Of a DNA stretch of 47,750 nt, positions 17,470 to 25,149 are shown piece by piece (within the stretch, counting starts at the first letter, position 1; every line of letters begins with the position of its first letter). The stretch comes from Aequorivita sp. (GTDB lineage: Bacteria; Bacteroidota; Bacteroidia; Flavobacteriales; Flavobacteriaceae), in assembly GCA_030690315.1 (NCBI GenBank), contig JAUYGY010000030.1:1-47750 (forward strand). Reading direction: 5' to 3'. A program made the position numbers and the translations under genes. Below the pieces are notes generated by a model. It was given only the letters and a program-made list of their open reading frames with translations, had not been told where the DNA came from and made no database searches.

Positions 17470-18054
17470 ATGGCAAAAAAGAAAAAAATAAATATTATGG
17501 TAGCCTCAACAGTGTATCAAAACCGTGATTTGCTTTTGCAAATTTGCGGTATCTTGAATACCTACGGTTACCACGTAATCAATTCTGAATACGGCACACT
17601 TCATCCGCCTTTAGGAATGAACAACACGAATGCTTGTATTGCTGCTGTGGCTGAATGTGATATTTTCTTTGGCATAATCAATCCGATGTATAGCACTGGA
17701 ATTACCCATTTAGAATTTCAAAGAGCTATTGCCATTGACAAACCACGAAGATTTATTGCTCACAGTTTTGTGACTTTCTCACGAAAACTGCTTGCCCAAT
17801 ATATGTATGCCGATGTGGCCAAGACTCAACGTAACGATTTTGAAGTTCAATCCACATCTGTAATGGATAGTGTTAAAGTGATTGATATGTATAACGATGC
17901 AGTTCAAATAAATTTAGCCTATGAAGAACGGAAATATCATTGGGTACAAGAGTTTTTTAGGCCAGATGAAGCATTAAGACACGTTGAAACTTTATTCCGT
18001 GATATTAAGCGTGTAGAAAGTGAATTAGCGAATTTAAACAATCCATCACAATGA
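17470..18054 (+). CDS. DUF4062-like (TIR-like fold) protein, first gene of a pair (194 aa)
   Basis: The N-terminus (INIMVASTVYQNRDLLLQI), the ECDIFFGIIN strand and the GITHLEFQRAI motif match the DUF4062 pattern of 'S-S-T-y-x-D', 'D-x-x-x-G-i' and 'T-x-x-E-x-x-x-A'. E82 in THLEF sits where TIR-type folds carry the catalytic or NAD-contacting glutamate. DUF4062 domains are TIR-like and occur at the N-terminus of several conflict proteins. The C-terminal ~90 residues are helical. The start at 17470 follows promoter TAAATTTG by about 20 nt. The stop overlaps the start of the Schlafen-like gene by 4 nt (ATGA), so the two are probably translated together. Confidence 0.75.
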   Translation: MAKKKKINIMVASTVYQNRDLLLQICGILNTYGYHVINSEYGTLHPPLGMNNTNACIAAVAECDIFFGIINPMYSTGITHLEFQRAIAIDKPRRFIAHSFVTFSRKLLAQYMYADVAKTQRNDFEVQSTSVMDSVKVIDMYNDAVQINLAYEERKYHWVQEFFRPDEALRHVETLFRDIKRVESELANLNNPSQ

Positions 18055-19541
18055 AAACAGAACAACTCATAAAAGACCTGATAAAACAGGGCGAAAGCGG
18101 ACAGCTTGAGTTTAAGGAAGTTGTTCGTAAAGATGCTATTGGAAAAACTATTTGTGGTTTTTTAAATAACGAAGGCGGTCAGTTACTCATTGGCATTGCT
18201 GACAATAAAGAAATTAAGGGAATTAAAAATGTAGATAAATGGCAGTTTGAAATTGAACAATACTTGATTAAAGAATTAGTGCCCGAAGCACCTGTAATGG
18301 TTTCGGTTGAAAATTATGGTGACAAGCAATTATTGCTTATCAAAGTTTGGGAGGGTTCAAAACAACCTTACATTTTTAACGGTAGTATTTATTATCGCAG
18401 AAATGATAGAACTATTCAAGCATCATCTAAAGAAATTTCTGAGCTTATTCATAAAAGGCAGGAAACTGAAATTCAGTGGGAACGGCAAGCAACCTTAGGT
18501 GTAGAGTTGGAAGATTTGGATTTAGAAGAAATACAAAAAACAATGGACGCGGCATTGTCTGACAATAAAATGAAAGACATAAAAAAAGAACCACTTGAAT
18601 TTCTTTCGTATTATGGACTTTTCCAAAACGGAAATTTTACTAATGCAGCTGTAGTTCTGTTTGCAAAAAAACCGTCACGGTTTATACCACAAGCAAGAGT
18701 TCGTGTTGCCTTTCTAAGCAACGGAAAAACAGGAGATGTTTTTAAAGATGACCAACTACTAGAAGGCAATTTATTCAAGAACATTGAAGCCATTCAAAAT
18801 TTCTTTGAAAAGCATTTATCGTTTAGCCGAAAATTTGAAAACAACAATTGGAAACGAACAGATGATTATGTTTTTCCGATGGCGGCCTTACGTGAAGGTG
18901 TTATGAATGCTTTAGTACATAGAGAATATGGTTTAGTTTCAAGTTCTTTATCAATTATTATTTATAATGACAAACTAGAAATTACAAATAGTGGTAAATC
19001 TCCTTTTAAACAAAGCGAATTAAAGAAGAACCATTTGTCAATGCCATATAATCCTGATATAGCCCATATTGTTTTTCTAAGAGGTTATATTGAAAAGATA
19101 GGTAGAGGGACATTAAAGATTATAGATGCTTGTAAACAAGCTGGTATAAAAGCACCTATATGGGAAATAGGAGATCATACTGTTAAGTTAACTTTCTTTA
19201 GTGATGTTAAACTTGGTGGTGCTATTGAAGGTTCTACTAAAGGAGCAAGTAAAGGAACTACTGAAGGAGCAAATGAGGGAGCTATTGAAGGAGCTATTGA
19301 AGGAGCTATTGAAGGAGGGACTAAAGGAGTTAAAGAGAAACTAGCAATTCTATTAGCCGCTATTTCAGTTAATGAAGGGAAGAGAGTTCCTGCTTACAAA
19401 GAAGCTACGGGTTTACCTGATAGTAGTATGGAAAGATATATCAAGCAACTAAAGGATGGTGGTCTAATAGAGTTTAGAGGAGAGGCAGCGCATACAGGAG
19501 GTTATTATTTAACAAAGAAAATGAAATCAAAATTAAAATAG
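18051..19541 (+). CDS. Schlafen/AlbA_2-domain ATP-binding protein with a GAxE repeat linker (496 aa)
   Basis: Residues about 14-120 are an AlbA_2/Schlafen-type domain (GESGQLEFKEVV with E20-F21-K22; FLNNEGGQLLIGIADN). Residues about 275-380 resemble the HATPase_c_4 region usual in this family (AALREGVMNALVHREYG ... LEITNSGKSP). Residues 390-426 are about nine tetrapeptides G-x-x-[EK] (GAIEGSTKGASKGTTEG...). A winged-helix tail follows (LPDSSMERYIKQLKDGGLIE). Relatives act as regulators or nucleic-acid effectors; human Schlafens cut tRNA, but no such activity is shown for this type. It is coupled to the DUF4062 gene. The linker is coded by near-perfect 12-bp repeats and could vary in length. 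Confidence 0.82.
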   Translation: MKTEQLIKDLIKQGESGQLEFKEVVRKDAIGKTICGFLNNEGGQLLIGIADNKEIKGIKNVDKWQFEIEQYLIKELVPEAPVMVSVENYGDKQLLLIKVWEGSKQPYIFNGSIYYRRNDRTIQASSKEISELIHKRQETEIQWERQATLGVELEDLDLEEIQKTMDAALSDNKMKDIKKEPLEFLSYYGLFQNGNFTNAAVVLFAKKPSRFIPQARVRVAFLSNGKTGDVFKDDQLLEGNLFKNIEAIQNFFEKHLSFSRKFENNNWKRTDDYVFPMAALREGVMNALVHREYGLVSSSLSIIIYNDKLEITNSGKSPFKQSELKKNHLSMPYNPDIAHIVFLRGYIEKIGRGTLKIIDACKQAGIKAPIWEIGDHTVKLTFFSDVKLGGAIEGSTKGASKGTTEGANEGAIEGAIEGAIEGGTKGVKEKLAILLAAISVNEGKRVPAYKEATGLPDSSMERYIKQLKDGGLIEFRGEAAHTGGYYLTKKMKSKLK

Positions 19542-19549
19542 CTAAAAGC

Positions 19550-19776
19550 AAGGAAGCACTGGAGGTAACAATGGTAACCATTGCACAACCCCCTAATTTT
19601 TAAAAACCTTTTAATATAAGCCGCTTTGAGCGGCTTTGTTTTTTGGGTATCTACTAAAAATGAAATAGATAGCGATTCTATTTAACAAAAAACTTTATAT
19701 TTGGTATTCTCCCCGGTTAAATAAGCCCCCTTTACGGTTTCCCGTAATTAGTGGGGTTTTGTTTTTGTTACATTTG
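19550..19776 (+). repeat. Island repeat, copy 3 (complete, best preserved)
   Basis: It opens with AATGGTAACCATTGCACAAC (an inverted repeat around one base). Then come a perfect terminator AAGCCGCT-TTG-AGCGGCTT plus T-run (19618-19644), the hairpin AAATAGA ... TCTATTT (19663-19683), promoter TATATTTG (19696-19703) and GGTATTCTCCCCGG. A second hairpin CCCC..TTACGG / CCGTAA..GGGG with a T-run (19726-19765) follows, then promoter TACATTTG (19769-19776). RNA started at the first promoter should often stop at the second hairpin, giving a transcript of about 55-60 nt. Confidence 0.85.
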
Positions 19777-19892
19777 GAAATATATTAAAGAGTAGCCCAA
19801 TTATATAGTGGGAATAAAAACAACAATGTTGTTTATTCGCATATTGGCAGTAATTTGAATAAAAAATGAAATTAATTTAACAACCTCTTAAA

Positions 19893-20441
19893 ATGAAAAA
19901 AACGATAACTATTATTACATTATTATTAACAACTTATGGTTTCTCACAAGACATAAAAACCGAGTCTGAAACTGAAAAAACTAAAATGGAAACTTTTGCA
20001 TCAAAAACAGGTGTAATAACGAAATTTACTGATAATAATTTGAGCAATTTAAAATCCACCCATACCGTTGCAGAAACACGGGTTAGAAAAGTGAACAGTG
20101 GAGGTAGCGAACAATTTTTTTATCAAATTGAAAAGCCAGACAAATATGGAACAACAACTGCATCAATTGAATATTCTGACTTATTAGAAGTAATTAAAGC
20201 GTTTAATAGTTTAAAATCAGAAGTTGAGAGTGATTTAAGTAAGAATCCAGATTACTTAGAGAATAAATTTATAACGGAGGATGGATTTCAATTAGGCTAT
20301 TATGTATCAAAAGGGAAGGCCACTTGGTATATGAAATTAGAAAAATATGGTTCTGACAAAACCTTATTTATTAATGACTTAGAGAAAATCGAAACAAATT
20401 TTATTGAAGCTAAAAATAAGATAGAGGAATTAAAAAAATAA
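19893..20441 (+). CDS. Secreted hypothetical protein (182 aa)
   Basis: A clear signal peptide (MKKTITIITLLLTTYGFSQ, cut after FSQ) is followed by a charged ~160-residue domain with no cysteines: a strand-rich middle (RVRKVNSGGSEQFFYQIEKP ... TASIEYSDLLEVIKAF) and a C-terminal Lys/Glu helix. The family is not recognised; small periplasmic proteins of similar outline are common in Bacteroidota. It is a single-gene module behind island repeat copy 3. A secreted, non-enzymatic-looking product is unlike the neighbouring defence pairs. Confidence 0.65.
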   Translation: MKKTITIITLLLTTYGFSQDIKTESETEKTKMETFASKTGVITKFTDNNLSNLKSTHTVAETRVRKVNSGGSEQFFYQIEKPDKYGTTTASIEYSDLLEVIKAFNSLKSEVESDLSKNPDYLENKFITEDGFQLGYYVSKGKATWYMKLEKYGSDKTLFINDLEKIETNFIEAKNKIEELKK

Positions 20442-20507
20442 ATACTGCCTTTGGAAAATCCTCAGGATTTCACAAAACTCAAATCGCGGTCGGTACCACC
20501 GGCATAT

Positions 20508-20834
20508 TTACTGTTTAAATTTACTGAATGACTCTTTTTGTAAATTTAAGACAGCACCAAGAATAAGTAAACAACGATATGTAGTTAAGAATACTACGAT
20601 AATAGAAAAGGTATTAAAATAAAATATATCAGTTTTAAAAAATGTTGACAACCCTAGTTTTAGAGCAAATCCTATAAATCCTACAAAGATTAAAGATTTG
20701 ATGCAATTTTTTAAATGACGAACTGTGTCAAAATATAATCCCGTCGCAAAGAACTGATCAAATATGGAGTCCTTAGAATCTACTTTTACTTCTTGGATTT
20801 TCGCCCCCCCCTGGCGCGCTTTTGAAAAGCGCGG
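20508..20834 (-). pseudogene. Truncated membrane-protein remnant
   Basis: On the minus strand an open frame of ~109 codons ends in a normal stop (20508-20510) but has no plausible start. It reads ...DSKDSIFDQFFATGLYFDTV, then RHLKNCIKSLIFVGFIGFAL, KLGLSTFFKTDIFYFN and IIVVFLTTYRCLLILGAVLN, i.e. about two TM helices. An eight-G run (in this direction) and a short palindrome sit where the 5' part should be. The opposite strand has no gene. I read it as the 3' end of a membrane-protein gene cut off by the insertion of a repeat at its start. Confidence 0.5.
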
Positions 20835-20960
20835 TTATTTATTGTTGCATTTGTAATGCCTTTTGCGTGGCTCTAAAGAAAGTGAAATTTATTATATTTG
20901 GAATTCTCCCCAATTAAAGGCCCACTCCTATGTTTTCCGTAATAGGTGGGTTTTTTCAAT
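20812..20960 (+). repeat. Palindrome plus island repeat, copy 4 (first promoter and terminator)
   Basis: At 20813-20834 GGCGCGCTTTTGAAAAGCGC forms a tight palindrome, followed by TTGCATTTGTAATGCC. The same layout, diverged, recurs at 27957-28012. Then promoter TATATTTG (20893-20900), GAATTCTCCCCAATTAAAGG, and a hairpin CCCA-CCTAT / ATAGG-TGGG around GTTTTCCGTA with a T6 tail (20921-20956). The promoter and terminator are so close that they predict a ~50-nt RNA. A further promoter, TATATTTG at 21129-21136, serves the next gene. Confidence 0.75.
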
Positions 20961-21164
20961 GAACAATTAGCAACGGTGGTTTTTCGAAATGGAGACTTCT
21001 ATAAATATCGTATTTTGGAAAAAAATATTGGAAATTCTGTATATACCTAGAAGGCATCTGTAATTCATCTGTGATGCATCCAATATCATAAAGTCGTATT
21101 CATTTACTTAAAAATCAATTTTAAAGTCTATATTTGTAATAATTTTACAAATAAAAGGAATAAA

Positions 21165-22421
21165 ATGGTTTTAGAGATCCGATTAAGTAATTTCTTTTCA
21201 ATTAGTGACGAAGTAATTTTAGACTTAAGGGCTGGAAATATTAATACTGCAAAATCAAAGTCCTTATCAGACAATGTATTTAAGTATGATGATATTGAAG
21301 TTTTAAAAACACTCGCATTATACGGAGCTAATGCTTCTGGAAAATCTAATATTATTAAGACAATTAGATTTTGTAATGCTATGGTTTATGAATCTCATAA
21401 ACATAACGAGAACACCATATTTAATTTTAAGCCATTTAAGTTTAAAGGGTATTCTAGTAAACCATCATATTACTATATTAGGTTTGTTATAAAAGACATT
21501 GAATATAAATATTCATTTTCATTAAATCGCACTCAAATCTTAACAGAAAAATTGTACTACTATCCTAATGGTAGAAAAACTAAAGTTTTTGTAAGAAATG
21601 AGATGGCTGGAAAAACTAAAAGAGAAAAATATTCATTTGGAACTTCTGTCATTAGGAGACCTTTTGATGTCGCTGAAAACACCTCAAACAAAACTCTATA
21701 TATCTCCAGAGCTAGCCAAATGGATAGAGAGATACCAAAAGAAATATTCAATTTTTTTCATAGAGACTTTATTCTACATCATTCAAATTATGGGAAAAGC
21801 AATCTTGAAGCATTAATTAGTGTATATAAAAATCAATTATTAACAGCTCTACAATTTGCCGATAGTGATATTGTTGATTTTAAAGTTAATTTTAAAAAAG
21901 AGAAAGGAAGAAGTTTAAAAGCAAATCTAGATACTGAAGAAGCCTTCTTTGTAGATGATGAACTTGAAAAAGTTGAGTTGAAAACATATCACAAATTCTC
22001 CCCTAATACATCTTTTGATTTTAGCGAGGAATCAATGGGCACCCAAAAGCTTTTCCTTATGATGCTTACAATTATAGATATTGTAAAGAATAATAAAACC
22101 TTGCTTGTGGACGAAATTGAAGATAGTTTACATCCCAAAATAGTTGATTACATAATTGAAATTTTCAATGCAAGTTCAAAAGCTCAATTAATTTTTTCAA
22201 CACACAATACAAATCTGTTGGATTTAAATAAATTCAGAAAAGACCAAATCTGGTTTGTAAACAAAAAAGAAGATGGTGGTTCTGATTTATATTCTCTCTA
22301 TGATTATAGTGACTTTAGAGACACAATGGATTTGGAAAAAGCATATTTACAAGGTAGGTTTGATTCTATTCCAATTGTAGATAATTCAATTGAGAATCTA
22401 CATTCTCTTATACATGATTAA
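21165..22421 (+). CDS. AbiL-type ATPase (AAA_15/RloA-like), first gene of a defence pair (418 aa)
   Basis: An SMC/OLD-like ABC-type ATPase of the abortive-infection group. Walker A is GANASGKS (54-61), the signature-like region is FDFSEESMGTQKLF, Walker B is LLVDEIEDSLHP (D316-E317), and the H-loop is FSTHNTN (H347). The start MVLEIRLSNFFSISDEVILD is the usual one for AAA_15 proteins. It is followed without a gap by a RloB gene: the stop ends at 22421 and the ATG begins at 22422. The pair matches Lactococcus AbiLi/AbiLii and many 'ATPase + RloB' systems. Very AT-rich, as expected of a mobile defence module. Confidence 0.85.
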   Translation: MVLEIRLSNFFSISDEVILDLRAGNINTAKSKSLSDNVFKYDDIEVLKTLALYGANASGKSNIIKTIRFCNAMVYESHKHNENTIFNFKPFKFKGYSSKPSYYYIRFVIKDIEYKYSFSLNRTQILTEKLYYYPNGRKTKVFVRNEMAGKTKREKYSFGTSVIRRPFDVAENTSNKTLYISRASQMDREIPKEIFNFFHRDFILHHSNYGKSNLEALISVYKNQLLTALQFADSDIVDFKVNFKKEKGRSLKANLDTEEAFFVDDELEKVELKTYHKFSPNTSFDFSEESMGTQKLFLMMLTIIDIVKNNKTLLVDEIEDSLHPKIVDYIIEIFNASSKAQLIFSTHNTNLLDLNKFRKDQIWFVNKKEDGGSDLYSLYDYSDFRDTMDLEKAYLQGRFDSIPIVDNSIENLHSLIHD

Positions 22422-22973
22422 ATGGCACGAAAGAGAAAAGAATCAAAAGGTAAAAAGATAAACCCAACTTTATTTATTTTCTGTGAAGGAGAAACAGAAG
22501 AAGCTTATATCAATTTATTAAAATCTTTATATAGACTTCCCTCTATACATATTCATACAAGAATTGGTGGAAATAATATAACAAAAGCATACATAGACAA
22601 CTATAAAAAAGATAAACCAACGCACGAGAAAGATTTAAACTTTTTAGTTTATGATTTAGATGTACCAACTATGATTGCAAGACTTTCTAAAATTGATAAC
22701 TGCGAATTACTGGTCTCTAATCCATGCATAGAATTTTGGTTTTTATTACACTATAAAAATCAAACAGCAAACACCAATAATGCAAATTGTTATAGAGAAT
22801 TGGAAAACAGAAATAAAACATACAAAAAAGGTGCAATCGATCAAAAATTGAAAATAAAACTTATTTCTAAAAAAGGCGATGCAGTTAAAAGAGCAATTGC
22901 ATTAAGAGAATTTGAGAATCCAAGTTCTAGTGTTTACAAGTTGATTCAAATTTTAGATAATTTAAAGAAATAA
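22422..22973 (+). CDS. RloB family (Toprim-like) protein, AbiLii-type (183 aa)
   Basis: After a basic start (MARKRKESKGKKI) comes LFIFCEGETEEAYI with the conserved acidic motif E22-G-E24, then FLVYDLDVP (D78 and D80) and SNPCIEFWFLLHY (about 99-111), the RloB family marks. These fit a Toprim-like metal site of a nuclease. RloB proteins are usually 190-220 residues, so this one is slightly short but all motifs are present. It is translated with the ATPase upstream. The likely role is the effector of an abortive-infection system; the nucleic-acid target is not known. Confidence 0.87.
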   Translation: MARKRKESKGKKINPTLFIFCEGETEEAYINLLKSLYRLPSIHIHTRIGGNNITKAYIDNYKKDKPTHEKDLNFLVYDLDVPTMIARLSKIDNCELLVSNPCIEFWFLLHYKNQTANTNNANCYRELENRNKTYKKGAIDQKLKIKLISKKGDAVKRAIALREFENPSSSVYKLIQILDNLKK

Positions 22974-22984
22974 AAAATCTCGAA

Positions 22985-23165
22985 CACACAGAACCGGTAA
23001 CCGATGAGCCACCCCATAATTTTATAAAAACCCAATATATAAAAGTAGTTTTAAGCGGTTTTGTTTTTGGGCTTTCTCAAAATGAAACAGATAGCCATTC
23101 TGTTTAGTAAAAAGCACATTAATTAGCTCATATAATGTAGAAATAAAACTTTTTATTCTCGCCAA
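22985..23165 (+). repeat. Island repeat, copy 5 (decayed)
   Basis: It begins GAACCGGTAACCGATGAGCC, matching the start of copies 2 and 3. A decayed terminator (GTAGTTTTAAGCGG plus T-run) follows, then the hairpin AAACAGA ... TCTGTTT (23085-23105), where a T-A pair of the other copies is a C-G pair. After that AACTTTTTATTCTCGCC matches the promoter stretch of the other copies with the ATATTTGG part deleted. It closes the island. Confidence 0.7.
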
Positions 23166-23193
23166 TATTTTTTCAAAATCAGGTTGACCATTA

Positions 23194-23303
23194 TAATAAA
23201 GGGAAGCAGTCTACTTCGTTCATTTTAACAAATTTTATGTACACAATTTTTTATTGTTCATTATTCGTGAACAATCATTAATTATGAACAAATGTGTTGA
23301 TTT
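23194..23303. repeat. Left ~110-bp direct repeat
   Basis: Pairs with 28019-28127. The first 29 bp (starting TAATAAAGGGAAGCAGTCTA) and the last 53 bp (23251-23303 against 28075-28127) look identical; the middle ~27 bp has diverged. The 53-bp part carries an inverted repeat TTGTTCA ... TGAACAA and a further ATTATGAACAA. The two copies bracket 4.7 kb holding the DUF5675 cluster and hipBA. Confidence 0.85.
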
Positions 23304-23640
23304 CACCACGAATACGCGAATTGTTTTTCTTTTCTCTTTTCTCTTGATTCGTCGCTCGTCTCTCATGGTTCTCAGTTTTGGCTTGTGGGTTGATGGTAGA
23401 TGGTTTGTAGGTATTTCACCACGAATACACGAATTGTTTATAGCATACTCCCCCGATTCGTCGCTCGTGTTTCGTCGTTCGTACCTCGTCGCTCTTTACT
23501 CTTGGTTATTGAGTTATTGAGTTATTGAGTTATTGTTTAAAATGAACTGACCACTGCCCACTGACTACTGACTACTGACCATGACCACTCATCTTTCCTC
23601 TTTCCACATCCCTAATCCCTAATCCCTCTTTATATGCAGG
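23304..23640. repeat. Repeat-only spacer
   Basis: It holds two copies of the CACCACGAATACACGAATTG block (23301-23328 with one change, and 23414-23441), CGTCGCTCGT units, an 8-bp array of GAGTTATT (about 23510-23532), and CTGACTACTGACTACTGAC (period 7, near 23560). ORFs here are repeat translations. Confidence 0.8.
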
Positions 23641-23764
23641 AATATGAAATACTGTGCGGTTCTATGCAAAATTATGCAAGAAGATGTAATCTATGTTTTG
23701 AGGTCTTGAATGGGTGCATTTAGGTAGTAGGTTTGGGGTATGTTTAACTTTAAAATTTATTATT

Positions 23765-24520
23765 ATGGCAAAGCAAAAAGGAATTGTGAAGCTAAAAGGT
23801 ACCATTGGAGATTATACCTTTTATAAAACCAAAGACGGGTATTTGGCCCGTGAGAAGGGCGGGATTGAAAAGAGCCGCATATTAAATGACCCCGCATTTA
23901 AACGTACGCGAGAGAATGGGATGGAGTTTGGAACTGCCGGGAAGGGAGGCCAACTTATCAGAAAGGCGGAACGTATTTTATTACGGCAGGCAAGTGACTA
24001 CCGTCTAACCTCAAGATTAGTGAAGATTTTGATGAGCATTGTTAAAAGTGATCCTCTCAATGACCGCGGTAAACGCACAGTGCAGGATGGCAATATGAGC
24101 TTGTTGAATGAGTTTGACTTCAATGAAAAAGGGAAGTTGAACACGGTGTTCTTTAGTGGTTATACCCCAACATTTGTGAGGGCGACGGGTGTATTTGATG
24201 TGGCAATTGATGCCTTTGTTCCAAACGAAACCATTGATGCCCCACGGGGTACTACCCACATTCAATTGGTAGCAGGGGTTTGTGGACTTGATTTTGTGGG
24301 CAGAAAGTTTGAGGAAAACCATGCCCTATCCCCTATCATTCCATGGGATCAGACACCTCAAGCAGCCCTAACTCTTAGTCCGTCGATTACTGGTGGTGGA
24401 ACCTTGCCGGTAATTCAAGTGATTGGTGTAAGCTTCTTTCAAGAAGTGAACGGCGAAATGTATTCATTGCGAAATGGATCGTTCAATGCCCTTGGCGTTG
24501 TTGGCATAGATCAAGTTTAA
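23765..24520 (+). CDS. Conserved hypothetical protein of a DUF5675 cluster (251 aa)
   Basis: I chose the ATG at 23765 because the protein then starts MAKQKGIVKLKGTIGDYTFY, a start I recognise from many copies in Flavobacteriaceae. KTKDGYLAREKGGIEKSRI and RTRENGMEFGTAGKGGQLIR follow, then a basic helical part, then a beta-rich half (TPTFVRATGVFDVAIDAFVP) ending GSFNALGVVGIDQV. There is no signal peptide or TM segment. The family function is unknown. It is regularly followed by a DUF5675 gene and small membrane proteins, as here (gap 17 bp), so they form an operon. A structural or cargo role in a phage-derived particle is possible but unproven. Confidence 0.7.
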   Translation: MAKQKGIVKLKGTIGDYTFYKTKDGYLAREKGGIEKSRILNDPAFKRTRENGMEFGTAGKGGQLIRKAERILLRQASDYRLTSRLVKILMSIVKSDPLNDRGKRTVQDGNMSLLNEFDFNEKGKLNTVFFSGYTPTFVRATGVFDVAIDAFVPNETIDAPRGTTHIQLVAGVCGLDFVGRKFEENHALSPIIPWDQTPQAALTLSPSITGGGTLPVIQVIGVSFFQEVNGEMYSLRNGSFNALGVVGIDQV

Positions 24521-24537
24521 CCTAAAAAGCCGGAGCA

Positions 24538-24948
24538 ATGGATTTCTTTCTACATAGAACACATTACAGGGCAGGGACTAATGGTTCGCTATTTCATAAA
24601 AACCAATTATTATGTTTTAGCATCGAGCTACCTTGGCGCGCAAATAAACGCAACATTTCCTGTATTCCTGATGGCATTTATGAGCTGGAGCCTTTTTATT
24701 CACTACAGTTTAAACATCATTTATTGGTAAAAGGGGTGCCAAACCAAAGTGGGATTTTAATGCATCCTGCCAATGATGCCACGAGTGAACTATGCGGATG
24801 CATTGCTCCGGTTTTACAACTTACAGGTATCGGTAAAGGATTGGGCTCAAGAAAAGCTCTTGACCTTTTAGTACTGCGTATTGAAGCCTTTCGGGAACCT
24901 GGGGAGGCGGTGTTTTTAAACGTTAGCTCGGAGTTTTCGGGAAGATGA
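24538..24948 (+). CDS. DUF5675 family protein (136 aa)
   Basis: A compact domain: MDFFLHRTHYRAGTNGSLFH, SIELPWRANKRNISCIPDGI, then SGILMHPANDATSELCGCIA and GIGKGLGSRKALDLL. The 'R..Y...T.G.L...', 'T.E.PW..N....SCIP.G.Y', 'I.IH..N....L.GCI..G' layout is DUF5675. This family is met next to phage lysis-type genes and shares a catalytic-looking His/Cys pattern (here H in LMHPAN and C in GCI) with L,D-transpeptidase-like folds. The motif reads MHPAN, close to the usual IHxGN. It probably acts on the cell wall or belongs to a phage-like particle; this is inference. It shares an operon with the gene at 23765. Confidence 0.8.
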   Translation: MDFFLHRTHYRAGTNGSLFHKNQLLCFSIELPWRANKRNISCIPDGIYELEPFYSLQFKHHLLVKGVPNQSGILMHPANDATSELCGCIAPVLQLTGIGKGLGSRKALDLLVLRIEAFREPGEAVFLNVSSEFSGR

Positions 24949-24949
24949 G

Positions 24950-25125
24950 ATGAAGAGGAAGGTGGAAGTTTGAAGTACGAAGTACGAAGTGGGAAGTACG
25001 AAGTGGTAAGTTTGAAGTGGGAAGAATGAAGTGGAAAAATTGGTGGCCGGTGCATGATGGCAGGTTACGGAGGACTCATCTCTGACAACTGATCACTAGC
25101 CACTAGCCACTAGCCACTAACAAAC
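24950..25125. repeat. Heptamer arrays within the DUF5675 operon
   Basis: Between the DUF5675 gene and the first small membrane protein there are runs of AGTACGA/AGTTTGA (24968-25035; period 7) and of GCCACTA (about 25098-25118; period 7). No ORF. The arrays interrupt what otherwise looks like one operon. Confidence 0.8.
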
Positions 25126-25149
25126 TAGTATAAATCAAAATTATAGGTT

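Noticed and set aside
23254..23520. ORF MFIIREQSLIMNKCVDF... and its relative at 28078-28491
   Set aside because: Both start inside the 110-bp direct repeat and then run through heptamer arrays; the shared start is the shared DNA, not a protein family.
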